Shown one piece after another: positions 26,464 through 34,072 of a stretch of 64,000 nt of DNA. The notes under the pieces are model-generated. The model saw only the letters and a program-made list of their open reading frames with translations. It made no database searches and was not told the DNA's origin. A program made the translations under genes and the position numbers. This DNA comes from Flavobacterium sp. HSC-32F16 (GTDB lineage Bacteria; Bacteroidota; Bacteroidia; Flavobacteriales; Flavobacteriaceae). The stretch covers positions 124,001 through 188,000 of the forward strand of contig NZ_JALKAC010000007.1 in NCBI RefSeq assembly GCF_024171645.1, written 5' to 3'. The first letter of the stretch is position 1, and the number at the start of each line of letters is the position of its first letter.

Positions 26464-26493
26464 TAAAAAAAGCACTCTGTAATAAGAGTGCTT
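26464..26493 (-). terminator. intrinsic terminator after the J-domain/KTSC gene
   Basis: AGCACTCT (26471-26478) and AGAGTGCT (26485-26492) form a stem; on the minus strand seven U residues follow. It is about 25 bp past the stop codon. Confidence 0.8.
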
Positions 26494-26515
26494 CTTGAAA
26501 TATTTTTGAATAAAA

Positions 26516-26956
26516 CTATTCTTGATTTGTTTTCTTTCTCCAAGTAAAAGAGTTTAGAATATGTCTTTTTGCGAATCTTCCAGGAGAATCAGCATTTACC
26601 ATTTTTACATAAGTAGCTTTAGGAACACTAATGTATTCGTAAACGCTTCCGTTAGAAAAATCAATAATCAAACGTCCTTCTACAAATTTATAATCTGTAA
26701 TAGTACAAGTTGAGATTGTTTCAGTATATTCAGGTAAATTAAGTTTAATAGTATCAGGATGAATACTTACTAAAAAGTGGTAAGCCTCAATGATCGTTTT
26801 ACTTTTTTCTTCTGCGTCTTTTAAACCAGCTTCGTCTCCAACAAATTTATCAGGATGAGATTCTTTCATCGCATTACGATAGATTGTTTTTAAATCTTTT
26901 AACTCTGCAGTTTTTTCTACGTTCAGTAATTTACGGTATTCAACTATTTTTTTCAT
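26516..26956 (-). CDS. J-domain plus KTSC-domain protein
   Basis: A 146-residue cytoplasmic protein with two parts. Residues 1-65 are a DnaJ-type domain with the HPD motif at 34-36 inside AMKESHPDKF. Residues 80-140 are a KTSC domain (FVEGRLIIDFSNGSVYEYIS, then TYVKMVNADSPGRFAKRHIL), a small RNA/DNA-associated fold. The combination suggests a DnaK co-chaperone with a specialised target, but the partner is unknown. A minus-strand TACCTTTG at 27034-27027 is a plausible -7 element. Single-gene unit between a terminator and a repeat region. Confidence 0.88.
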   Translation of the reverse strand: MKKIVEYRKLLNVEKTAELKDLKTIYRNAMKESHPDKFVGDEAGLKDAEEKSKTIIEAYHFLVSIHPDTIKLNLPEYTETISTCTITDYKFVEGRLIIDFSNGSVYEYISVPKATYVKMVNADSPGRFAKRHILNSFTWRKKTNQE

Positions 26957-27026
26957 AAATAAAAGGTAACTACTTGTCTATTAGTTTGAAATCGATATTA
27001 ATTAGTTCAAATCGACAAATTTTTTG

Positions 27027-27034
27027 CAAAGGTA
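27027..27034 (-). promoter_or_regulatory. -7 element for the J-domain/KTSC gene
   Basis: Minus-strand TACCTTTG fits TAnnTTTG, about 70 bp upstream of the start codon. Confidence 0.4.
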
Positions 27035-27110
27035 CACTTTTTTTTAACTTTTCACTTTTGATCGAAAAAATATTAAAAAAAGTTAATGATAAATTGATTG
27101 AAATTTTATT

Positions 27111-27256
27111 TAACCGCAAAGCACGCAAGGATTTTTTTTATTTTGCTTATCTATACAAACGCAAAGTTCGCAAAGCTGTGTCTACACAAAGCTTTGCGAA
27201 CTTTTTAAATCTAATACTTGCACACGATAAAAAAATCCTTGCGTGCTTTGCGGTTA
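27111..27256. repeat. 146-bp nested inverted repeat (flavobacterial intergenic repeat, class AACCGCAAAG)
   Basis: Outer 28-bp arms are perfect (27111-27138 and 27229-27256, TAACCGCAAAGCACGCAAGG outwards). An inner pair, AAAGTTCGCAAAGC / GCTTTGCGAACTTT, is nested inside. The same class occurs at 48931-49031. The transcript would form a long hairpin. Small open frames across it are shadows. Confidence 0.85.
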
Positions 27257-27313
27257 AAAATTCCCTTCATTTCAACTTTAAACCTGAAAAAAAAGAAACC
27301 TGAAACAAAAAAC

Positions 27314-27559
27314 TTATTCAGGCTTATGATTTGCTTTGTCGAAGTTTTTAGATTTTTTTGGGTATTTATCATAACTAATATCACTTGGATTCTCAATTAC
27401 AGATTTAATTGTAACCCAGTCTCCAATATTAAAATTAGTATGAGCGATTTTATAATCTAAAAGATATTCTCCACAGAAATAATTATTGTTTTCATCTTTT
27501 TCGATTATGCCGGTATAAACTCCTTTTTGCGGCAATTTTTCTTGTGAATCTTTAGACAT
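27314..27559 (-). CDS. small conserved-looking protein of unknown function
   Basis: An 81-residue charged soluble protein. It reads as a short beta-barrel-like domain: KGVYTGIIEKDENNNYFCGE, then YLLDYKIAHTNFNIGDWVTI, followed by a basic tail. No known motif. The frame, ATG start and normal codon use support a real gene. It is divergent from the next gene, 85 bp apart. Confidence 0.6.
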   Translation of the reverse strand: MSKDSQEKLPQKGVYTGIIEKDENNNYFCGEYLLDYKIAHTNFNIGDWVTIKSVIENPSDISYDKYPKKSKNFDKANHKPE

Positions 27560-27644
27560 ATTTTTTTATTTTAAATTGAAGTGGCAAAGTTAATCAATTT
27601 AGGTTTGTTTTAGGGAGTTCGCGGCAATCTCAGTATATTTGCAT

Positions 27645-28187
27645 ATGCATAAAAATTTTAAACCCCATCCAAATTCGTTTAAGAATACCTTTTGTGTTTT
27701 TAATGAAGTGCTTCCAAATGAAATAGAAGGTTTAAAAAAACAGTTCGAAAGTAAAGCAGGAAGCACCTATTATTATACCGAAGCGGGAATGTACCGAGTT
27801 TCAAATCATTGGGGAAGATTGGCTAATAGTAAATGGCGTTTAATAGCCCGTGAACCGGAAACCGAATCAAAAACAAAAATTGGTTTTGCGGCCTGGGAAG
27901 AATTTTATCCGGATAATGCTGAAGAGAAACTATATTATATAGAAGCAGATTTTGAAAAAAATCTAGCCACTTATCAGCATAAAAAAAATCCGAAATACGA
28001 CGGAAAGCCAATTTTGAGAACCAGTTTTGAAACGACAAAACGTTTAAAACAAGTTAGGAATCTGCAGCAATTAACTTCGTGGGCAAAATATTTTGATTAT
28101 GAGGATATAGCCGATTTAAGAAGGCAGATTATCAACGAATTGATTTTTACCGAAAAAAGTTTAGAAGAAATTAAAAGAGAAATATAA
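27645..28187 (+). CDS. conserved hypothetical protein
   Basis: A 180-residue soluble protein. The ATG at 27645 is chosen over the in-frame TTG at 27639, because TTG is part of a TATATTTG promoter-like motif (27634-27641). The sequence contains many aromatic and charged residues (GSTYYYTEAGMYRVSNHWGR, SKWRLIA) and a C-terminal helical region. I do not recognise a named domain. Its stop codon overlaps the start of a 48-residue basic protein (TAATG), so the two are coupled. Confidence 0.65.
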   Translation: MHKNFKPHPNSFKNTFCVFNEVLPNEIEGLKKQFESKAGSTYYYTEAGMYRVSNHWGRLANSKWRLIAREPETESKTKIGFAAWEEFYPDNAEEKLYYIEADFEKNLATYQHKKNPKYDGKPILRTSFETTKRLKQVRNLQQLTSWAKYFDYEDIADLRRQIINELIFTEKSLEEIKREI

Positions 28188-28333
28188 TGGGACGCAATAA
28201 CGAAAGAAATATCAAAATTCACAATGACAAATTGCACAAAGCTCAGGCAAAGAAAAAACAAGCCGAAGTTTCCCGCAAAGAAAAACTCAAAGAAATTGTG
28301 AAAAAATTCAACGAAAATAAAACAGAGGAATAA
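28187..28333 (+). CDS. small basic protein, translationally coupled
   Basis: A 48-residue protein starting at the ATG that overlaps the previous stop by 1 bp. About 40% of the residues are Lys, Arg or Glu (MGRNNERNIKIHNDKLHKAQ at the start), predicting a single charged helix that could bind nucleic acid or the ribosome. No known family was recognised. The overlap and an in-frame stop at 28331-28333 support translation. Confidence 0.5.
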   Translation: MGRNNERNIKIHNDKLHKAQAKKKQAEVSRKEKLKEIVKKFNENKTEE

Positions 28334-28528
28334 ATATAGTTTCAAGTTTCAGGTTCTGCTGCAACTTGAAACATTAAACATGAAACGTGAAACAAAAAAA
28401 GGAATTATATTTTTTGCCGCAAATTTCACAAATTAGAACTAATTTTTAATTTGAATTGAACACAAAGCTTAAAAAAATAATTCGTGCTAATTCGTGAAAT
28501 TCGTGGCAAACAAAAAAAACAAACATAT
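28334..28528. repeat. intergenic hairpin repeats
   Basis: GTTTCAAGTTTCAGG and the complementary AACTTGAAAC/CATGAAACGTGAAAC (28340-28392), then TTGCCGCAAATTTCACAAAT ... TTCGTGAAATTCGTGGCAA (28413-28508), two imperfect inverted repeats of types common in flavobacterial spacers. No coding sequence here. Confidence 0.55.
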
Positions 28529-28765
28529 ATGAATACAAAATTCGAAACCTTAAAAACAAGTGTACAGGAAATTATTGATTTAATTGCAGCAGGAGATTCC
28601 AGAGAAGCAAATAATAAATTATTAGATGTAAGCGAAGTTTTAGACGAAATGATTGATTTTGCTGAAGAAGATGAAGAAGTGAGAGAAATCAGCAGATATC
28701 AGGTTTTATTAAACCAGCTTCATGTAAAACTTAACGGAGAAGAAGAAGTAGATGGCGACGCATAA
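28529..28765 (+). CDS. small acidic helical protein
   Basis: A 78-residue protein; the ATG at 28529 is chosen because an upstream TTG (28484) would place 15 codons in the repeat region. Almost the whole chain is acidic amphipathic helix (DLIAAGDSREANNKLLDVSE, LDEMIDFAEEDEEVREIS). No named domain. It overlaps the YchJ-like gene by 14 bp, indicating coupled expression. Role unknown. Confidence 0.65.
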   Translation: MNTKFETLKTSVQEIIDLIAAGDSREANNKLLDVSEVLDEMIDFAEEDEEVREISRYQVLLNQLHVKLNGEEEVDGDA

Positions 28766-29132
28766 ATGCTTTTGCGATACAGGATTACAGTTTGAAAATT
28801 GCTGCGGATTGTATCTTGAAAACAATCAAAAAGCACCAACAGCTTTAGCTTTAATGCGTTCGAGATATTCGGCTTATGCGACTCATAATGCTGAATATCT
28901 TTTAGAAACAACTTATATTTCAGAAAGAAAATATTATTCGAAAGCAGAAATTCTAAAATGGGCGCAGGCAAATAAATGGCAAAAATTAGAAATTCTGAGT
29001 TTTACAGAAAATACGGTGGAGTTTAAAGCCTATTTTTTAAACTTTGATAATAAACCACAGGCTCACTATGAGTTTTCAACTTTTAAATTTGAAAACGGCG
29101 CTTGGTTTTATGTTGATGGAAAGTTTGAATAA
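28752..29132 (+). CDS. YchJ-family protein with SEC-C zinc motif
   Basis: A 126-residue protein that begins with a SEC-C-type zinc motif (CFCDTGLQFENCCGLYL, metal ligands CxC...CC at about residues 6-18), followed by the YchJ NTF2-like domain: ALMRSRYSAYATHNAEYLLE, KWQKLEILSF, VEFKAYFLNF and the closing FKFENGAWFYVDGKF. Length is near the family norm (~150 in enterobacteria, shorter here). Function of the family is not established. It overlaps the preceding gene by 14 bp. Confidence 0.85.
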   Translation: MATHKCFCDTGLQFENCCGLYLENNQKAPTALALMRSRYSAYATHNAEYLLETTYISERKYYSKAEILKWAQANKWQKLEILSFTENTVEFKAYFLNFDNKPQAHYEFSTFKFENGAWFYVDGKFE

Positions 29133-29238
29133 TTATTATATCTAACACTGTTAGCTGTAGATTTTGGTTAAATATTTTAACTAAAAATTAATAAACGTTT
29201 CGTTTTTCATAATTCTAAAAAACCGTAATTTTAAAATT

Positions 29239-30357
29239 ATGAAAAACGAATTTAAAAAAGGTTTTTATTTTAAGTCGTACGAAGCCCCTTTTCAGTCTCC
29301 GTTTGAAAAACTTTTTGGTATTTTCAAAGAGCTAATCACCCATACTTCGGGGGATTTTGATGAAGCTATCAGCTGGCTTAGGGAGCTCGATATTGAATAT
29401 AAACTAACAGATGAGAACTACACGATCGATGATTTTATCGAAGATTTAAAAAAGAAAGGTTACATAAAAGACGAAGTTAAAGAAGATGGAAGCGGTGGTT
29501 TCGGAATCACAGCTAAAACAGAACGCGCAATTCGTCAGCAGGCTTTAGATCAGATTTTCGGAAATCTGAAACGTTCCGGAAACGGAAATCACAAAACAAA
29601 ACATGCCGGAAATGGCGATGAACATACGGGAGAATTTCGCGAATTTAATTTTGGGGATGGTTTAGAACGTATTTCATTGACCGAAAGTCTGCGAAACGCT
29701 CAAATCAATAATGGTGTTGAAAGTTTCATGCTTACCGAAAATGATTTGGTTGTGGAAGAAACGCAGTATAAAGCACAAATGAGTACCGTTTTGATGATCG
29801 ACATAAGTCACAGTATGATTTTGTATGGTGAAGACCGAATCACTCCCGCTAAAAAAGTAGCAATGGCTTTGGCCGAATTAATCACAACACGTTACCCAAA
29901 AGACACGCTTGATATTTTGGTTTTTGGTAATGATGCCTGGACAATTCCAATTAAAGATTTGCCGTATCTGCAAGTCGGCCCGTATCACACCAATACGGTT
30001 GCCGGATTGCAGTTAGCGATGGATATTTTACGAAGAAAGCGAAATACCAACAAGCAGATTTTCATGATTACCGATGGAAAACCAAGCTGCGTAAGAGAAC
30101 GCGATGGTTCATATTATATGAATAGTAACGGACTTGACGAATATATCGTAGACAAATGCTACACACAAGCACAACAGGCCAGAAAATTACATATCCCTAT
30201 TACCACTTTTATGATTGCAAACGATCCGTATTTACAGCGTTTTGTTAATCATTTTACAGAAGCCAATCAAGGAAAAGCATTTTATACCGGATTAAAAGGT
30301 CTTGGCGAAATGATTTTTGAAGATTATGAAACGAATAGGAAGAAAAGAGTGCGTTGA
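29239..30357 (+). CDS. VWA-domain protein paired with MoxR/ChlI-like ATPase
   Basis: A 372-residue cytoplasmic protein. An N-terminal helical region (1-95) and a Gly/His-rich linker precede a von Willebrand factor A domain from about 178: MIDAS start DISHS at 188-192, the second MIDAS Thr in GPYHTNT, and MITDGKPSC. No signal peptide or membrane anchor. Such proteins act with MoxR-type AAA+ ATPases as metal-binding partners in chaperone or metal-insertion systems. The ATPase gene follows 114 bp downstream, supporting the pair. Confidence 0.88.
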   Translation: MKNEFKKGFYFKSYEAPFQSPFEKLFGIFKELITHTSGDFDEAISWLRELDIEYKLTDENYTIDDFIEDLKKKGYIKDEVKEDGSGGFGITAKTERAIRQQALDQIFGNLKRSGNGNHKTKHAGNGDEHTGEFREFNFGDGLERISLTESLRNAQINNGVESFMLTENDLVVEETQYKAQMSTVLMIDISHSMILYGEDRITPAKKVAMALAELITTRYPKDTLDILVFGNDAWTIPIKDLPYLQVGPYHTNTVAGLQLAMDILRRKRNTNKQIFMITDGKPSCVRERDGSYYMNSNGLDEYIVDKCYTQAQQARKLHIPITTFMIANDPYLQRFVNHFTEANQGKAFYTGLKGLGEMIFEDYETNRKKRVR

Positions 30358-30470
30358 TTTAGGTTCAAAGTTGCAAAGGGACAAAGGTTTTTGAAATAAA
30401 TTTATGCACAAAGCAATAACACAATATTTGCCGTTTAAAAAAACAATAAACAAAATAGATATTTCATAAA

Positions 30471-31934
30471 ATGGAAATAAACAATATAAAAACATTAGGG
30501 CAGTTAAAAGCTGCAGGATATAAAAGCACAAGTATAAAGGACGAATTACGAAATAATCTTCGTGAGAAAATCAAAACCGGAAAGCCGGTTTTTGAAGGTG
30601 TCCACGGGTTTGAAAATACGGTAATTCCAGAATTAGAACGTGCGATTCTTTCTCGTCATAATATTAATTTACTGGGTCTTCGCGGACAGGCAAAAACTCG
30701 TTTGGCGCGAAAAATGGTGGAATTATTAGATGAATATATTCCCTATGTAACAGGTTCAGAAATCAATGACGATCCGCTGAATCCAATTTCACGTTTTGCC
30801 AAAGATATAATTGAAGAAAAAGGCGATGAAACTCCAATTTCATGGTTACACAGAAGCGAACGTTTCTTCGAAAAACTGGCAACGCCAGATGTAACCGTAG
30901 CCGATTTAATTGGAGATGTTGACCCAATAAAAGCTGCAAATTTAAAATTATCTTATGCAGATGATCGTGTAATTCATTTTGGAATGATTCCGAGAGCGAA
31001 TAGAAGTATTTTTGTAATTAACGAATTACCCGATTTACAAGCCAGAATTCAGGTTGCATTATTTAATATTCTGCAAGAAGGCGATATTCAAATTCGCGGA
31101 TTTAAATTGAGAATGCCGCTTGATATGCAGTTTATATTTACTGCAAATCCAGAAGATTATACTAATAGAGGAAGTATTGTAACGCCTTTAAAAGACAGAA
31201 TTGGTTCGCAGATTTTAACGCATTATCCGGAAACAGTTGAAATTGCAAGAACAATTACTCAACAAGAAGCCAAGCTGGATGAGAACCAAAGCGATATTGT
31301 TTATGTACCAAGTTTGGCCAGAGATATTTTAGAACAAATTAGTTTTGAAGCGCGTGAAAGTGAATACATCGACAATAAAAGCGGTGTAAGTGCCCGAATG
31401 AGTATTACAGCTTTTGAAAACCTAATTAGTACTGCAGAACGCAGAGCTCTAAAATCTGGAGTTGATAAAACTAACCTGCGTTTATCTGATTTTATCGGAA
31501 TCATTCCAGCCATAACGGGAAAAGTAGAATTGGTTTATGAAGGAGAGCAGGAGGGAGCTGCTTTTGTGGCGCAGCATTTAATTGGCTCAGCAATTCGAAC
31601 TTTGTTTCCAACGTTATTTCCTAAAATCGAGAAATTAGAAAAACCAGGAGAAAAAACACCATACTCTGATTTAATAGAATGGTTTTTTGCAGAAAGCGGT
31701 TTCGAATTATTAGACGATGCTTCGGATGCTGAATACCAAAGTATTTTAGATGAAGTTACTCCTTTAGATATTTTATTGAAGAAATATCAGCCGGAATTGG
31801 ATAAAAAAGACCAGTATTTCATGAAAGAATTTATTTTATGGGCATTAGTTGAATATAAAAAACTGAGTAAAGATCGTTTTGCACAAGGACATCAGTTTAA
31901 AGATATGTACGGAAGTTATATTAGTAAATTATAA
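30471..31934 (+). CDS. AAA+ ATPase, MoxR / magnesium-chelatase ChlI-like
   Basis: A 487-residue AAA+ protein. Walker A is the variant GLRGQAKT at 69-76; Walker B lies near 178-186 (IFVINELPDL), followed by sensor/arginine regions (FTANPEDYTNRGSIVTPLKD) and a lid domain, and then a C-terminal helical part. The fold matches the MoxR/ChlI group, which remodels partners together with VWA proteins. The upstream VWA gene makes a two-gene system. The client is unknown; it is not a photosynthetic chelatase given the lack of other pathway genes. A terminator follows. Confidence 0.88.
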   Translation: MEINNIKTLGQLKAAGYKSTSIKDELRNNLREKIKTGKPVFEGVHGFENTVIPELERAILSRHNINLLGLRGQAKTRLARKMVELLDEYIPYVTGSEINDDPLNPISRFAKDIIEEKGDETPISWLHRSERFFEKLATPDVTVADLIGDVDPIKAANLKLSYADDRVIHFGMIPRANRSIFVINELPDLQARIQVALFNILQEGDIQIRGFKLRMPLDMQFIFTANPEDYTNRGSIVTPLKDRIGSQILTHYPETVEIARTITQQEAKLDENQSDIVYVPSLARDILEQISFEARESEYIDNKSGVSARMSITAFENLISTAERRALKSGVDKTNLRLSDFIGIIPAITGKVELVYEGEQEGAAFVAQHLIGSAIRTLFPTLFPKIEKLEKPGEKTPYSDLIEWFFAESGFELLDDASDAEYQSILDEVTPLDILLKKYQPELDKKDQYFMKEFILWALVEYKKLSKDRFAQGHQFKDMYGSYISKL

Positions 31935-31962
31935 ATTGTTAATTGATTATGGCAATCATTAA

Positions 31963-31996
31963 ACCAGACAGGTTTTTAAAACCTGTCGGGTTTTTT
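31963..31996 (+). terminator. intrinsic terminator after the AAA+ gene
   Basis: GACAGGTT (31967-31974) and AACCTGTC (31979-31986) form the stem; a six-T tract follows at 31991-31996. Confidence 0.85.
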
Positions 31997-32125
31997 ATGC
32001 GTGAAAAATGCGTGTTTTTTGACGAAGATTATTGTTTGGTTTTTATTATTTATAAAAGAAGCATTACCAGTTTTAATTACTCTACCTTGCTGCGTTAGCT
32101 GTATTTGCAGTTTCCCAAAAAAGCA

Positions 32126-32719
32126 ATGGATGATAGTTTTGAAGATTTAATCGCAAGTTATATAGAGAATAAAATTGGAATATCAGAACGGTTTATAAGT
32201 GATGAATTATCAAATAATCTCAAGCAAAATTTAATTGATTTAAACAAGGCAAGTTTACTGTTGACCGCTGGAATTGGAAATTCTGAAAAACTTTCTTTTG
32301 ACGGAAAAATTAGAAATGACGCTATTTACTGGCTCGATAAAAAACACAACAATGTTTTTGAAAATGAGTTTTTCGATAAAATTGATGCTTTTGTGCTCTA
32401 CTTAAACGAAAGTTGTTTTGCCGGAATTACCAGTTACGAATTTCACTATTCATTATATGAAAAAGGAGATTTCTATCGCAGACACCTAGATCAATTCAAA
32501 AATAATTCAAGTCGTAAATATTCAATGATCAGCTACTTAAATAGCAATTGGAATGAAAATGACGGCGGAGAATTAATGATTTACCAAAACAACAGCCAGC
32601 AGAAAATTTCACCCATTCAGGGTAAAACTGTTTTCTTTAAAAGTAATGAATTAGTTCATGAAGTATTAGTTACCCAAAATACCCGGATGAGTATTACCGG
32701 TTGGTTAAAGAGTGATTAA
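32126..32719 (+). CDS. 2OG-Fe(II) oxygenase (prolyl-hydroxylase-like)
   Basis: A 197-residue cytoplasmic dioxygenase. The ATG at 32126 is preferred to the in-frame TTG at 32105. The metal triad is visible: His120 and Asp122 in YRRHLDQF, His178 in ELVHEV; Arg187 in TRMSITGW is the 2-oxoglutarate binder. The intervening SMISYLNSNWNENDGGELMI is the typical double-stranded beta-helix core. Relatives hydroxylate proline or other protein side chains. The substrate is not evident, and there is no operon partner. Confidence 0.88.
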   Translation: MDDSFEDLIASYIENKIGISERFISDELSNNLKQNLIDLNKASLLLTAGIGNSEKLSFDGKIRNDAIYWLDKKHNNVFENEFFDKIDAFVLYLNESCFAGITSYEFHYSLYEKGDFYRRHLDQFKNNSSRKYSMISYLNSNWNENDGGELMIYQNNSQQKISPIQGKTVFFKSNELVHEVLVTQNTRMSITGWLKSD

Positions 32720-32781
32720 TGTGTTTTTTTTGAGAGTATAAAACAGATAAACACTATTTTTGTTCTTAAAAATTTAATTCT

Positions 32782-33636
32782 ATGTTATTTCTAATTTTAA
32801 GCATTTTGTGTAGTGTAACGGTTGGTGTGATTTTTAAAATAACCCGTAAATACAATGCTGACCCAATTCAAATTATAGCTTTTAATTATGTAATTGCATT
32901 AGTGCTCTGCTATTTTACTTTTAGCCCAGATTTAACGATAGTTCATACTGATGCGCCTTGGAATATCTATGCAGCAGTTGGTATTTTACTGCCAATTGTT
33001 TTCTTATTTCTTTTTACCTCAATTAAATATATGGGAATTGTAAAGACTGATGCTGCACAGCGTTTGTCTTTGTTTATTCCGATAATTGCTGCCTGGTTAA
33101 TTTTCAAGGAAGAATTTAATTCCTTTAAAGTCATCGGACTTATAATTGGATTCATTGCGCTTCTTTTTATCTTAAGAAAACAATCGACAAACGATCAAAA
33201 TAAATGGATATTTCCTGCAGCCGTATTTTTAGGTTTCGGAATTATTGATATACTTTTTAAGCAAATTGCACTTTTTACCGCTTTGCCTTATACAACATCT
33301 TTATTTATAGTTTTTGATATTGCATTGGCTGTTTCATTGCTTGTTGTAATATATGATGTGGTTTTAAAAAAGGTAAAATTGAATTCTAAAAACATCCTTT
33401 TTGGCGCTTTAGTCGGCGTCTTTAATTTTGGAAATATTCTATTTTATTTAAAAGCACACAAAGCTTTTGCAGAAAATCCTTCAACAGTTTTTGCCGGAAT
33501 GAATATGGGAGTTATTGTTTTAGGAAGTCTTGTCGGTCTGCTTTTCTTTAAAGAAAAACTATCAAAAATAAACTACCTAGGTATTATTTTGGCGCTGATT
33601 GCTATTGTTTTTATAGTTTTTTCGCAATTCATGTAA
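32782..33636 (+). CDS. EamA/DMT-family transporter
   Basis: A 284-residue integral membrane protein with about 10 hydrophobic segments arranged as two five-helix halves; the first half runs FLILSILCSVTVGVIFKI and on, and the last helix is YLGIILALIAIVFIVFSQFM. The PIIAAWLIFKEEF and LVGLLFFKEKL motifs at the ends of the two halves match the EamA repeat. Relatives export metabolites or amino acids; the substrate cannot be told. It stands alone. Confidence 0.85.
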   Translation: MLFLILSILCSVTVGVIFKITRKYNADPIQIIAFNYVIALVLCYFTFSPDLTIVHTDAPWNIYAAVGILLPIVFLFLFTSIKYMGIVKTDAAQRLSLFIPIIAAWLIFKEEFNSFKVIGLIIGFIALLFILRKQSTNDQNKWIFPAAVFLGFGIIDILFKQIALFTALPYTTSLFIVFDIALAVSLLVVIYDVVLKKVKLNSKNILFGALVGVFNFGNILFYLKAHKAFAENPSTVFAGMNMGVIVLGSLVGLLFFKEKLSKINYLGIILALIAIVFIVFSQFM

Positions 33637-33742
33637 TTTTTTTAATCCCTTTAAAACCTTAATTTACAGTTGATTTACTTGTAAGATGTATTTTTTTTAA
33701 AATAAACTCTACTAATTCGATAGAATTTATAAAATATATTTA

Positions 33743-33750
33743 TAAATTTG
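33743..33750 (+). promoter_or_regulatory. -7 element before the Cys/Met micro-ORF
   Basis: TAAATTTG fits TAnnTTTG and lies 9 bp before the ATG of the first micro-ORF, implying an almost leaderless transcript. Confidence 0.45.
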
Positions 33751-33758
33751 TCATAACA

Positions 33759-33845
33759 ATGAAAAACTATATTCTAAATATCATCCCGTTTATGTGCAGC
33801 TTGACGATGTGCTGCATGTCAAACTATGCGATGAAATGGCGTTAA
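33759..33845 (+). CDS. micro-ORF 1, Cys/Met-rich leader peptide candidate
   Basis: A 28-residue frame: ATG, hydrophobic start, then a cluster of Met and Cys (FMCSLTMCCMSNYAMKWR), stop TAA. A promoter-like TAAATTTG lies just upstream, and an intrinsic terminator starts 36 bp after the stop. This arrangement (short peptide with clustered codons, then terminator) is that of a leader peptide for attenuation. It would be too short to notice by length alone; translation is inferred. Confidence 0.4.
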   Translation: MKNYILNIIPFMCSLTMCCMSNYAMKWR

Positions 33846-33880
33846 TAGAGAAAGTACTTGTTAGTTATTTTTTTTTTTGA

Positions 33881-33910
33881 GCCTTTCATGCACCATGAAA
33901 GGCTTTTTTT
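33881..33910 (+). terminator. intrinsic terminator / attenuator between the micro-ORFs
   Basis: GCCTTTCATG (33881-33890) pairs perfectly with CATGAAAGGC (33894-33903), 3-nt loop, followed by seven T. It would stop transcripts from the TAAATTTG promoter before the dehydrogenase gene. Confidence 0.85.
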
Positions 33911-33931
33911 AGAATAGTAAAAACAAATAAA

Positions 33932-34009
33932 ATGAGATCAAATAGAAACTTACATAGTATAGTGCACAGCTTCCAGACAAAAATTCCGTGTTGTATGTGT
34001 CCTTGTTGA
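33932..34009 (+). CDS. micro-ORF 2, Cys-rich leader peptide candidate
   Basis: A 25-residue frame beginning MRSNRNLHSIVHSFQ and ending in IPCCMCPC before TGA, four Cys and one Met in the last six residues. It lies between the terminator and the glutamate dehydrogenase gene (63 bp before its ATG). Cys-rich ends of this kind suggest a leader that senses Cys/Met tRNA charging or a thiol ligand, but a free-standing small protein or chance frame is possible. Confidence 0.4.
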   Translation: MRSNRNLHSIVHSFQTKIPCCMCPC

Positions 34010-34072
34010 TTTATTCCAAAATAAACTTTATTAAACCCAAATCCTGTAAACCAAAAATTTAAAGTAAATACT

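Noticed and set aside
26343..26543. 66-codon minus-strand frame downstream of the J-domain gene
   Set aside because: It crosses the terminator hairpin and overlaps the end of the real gene.
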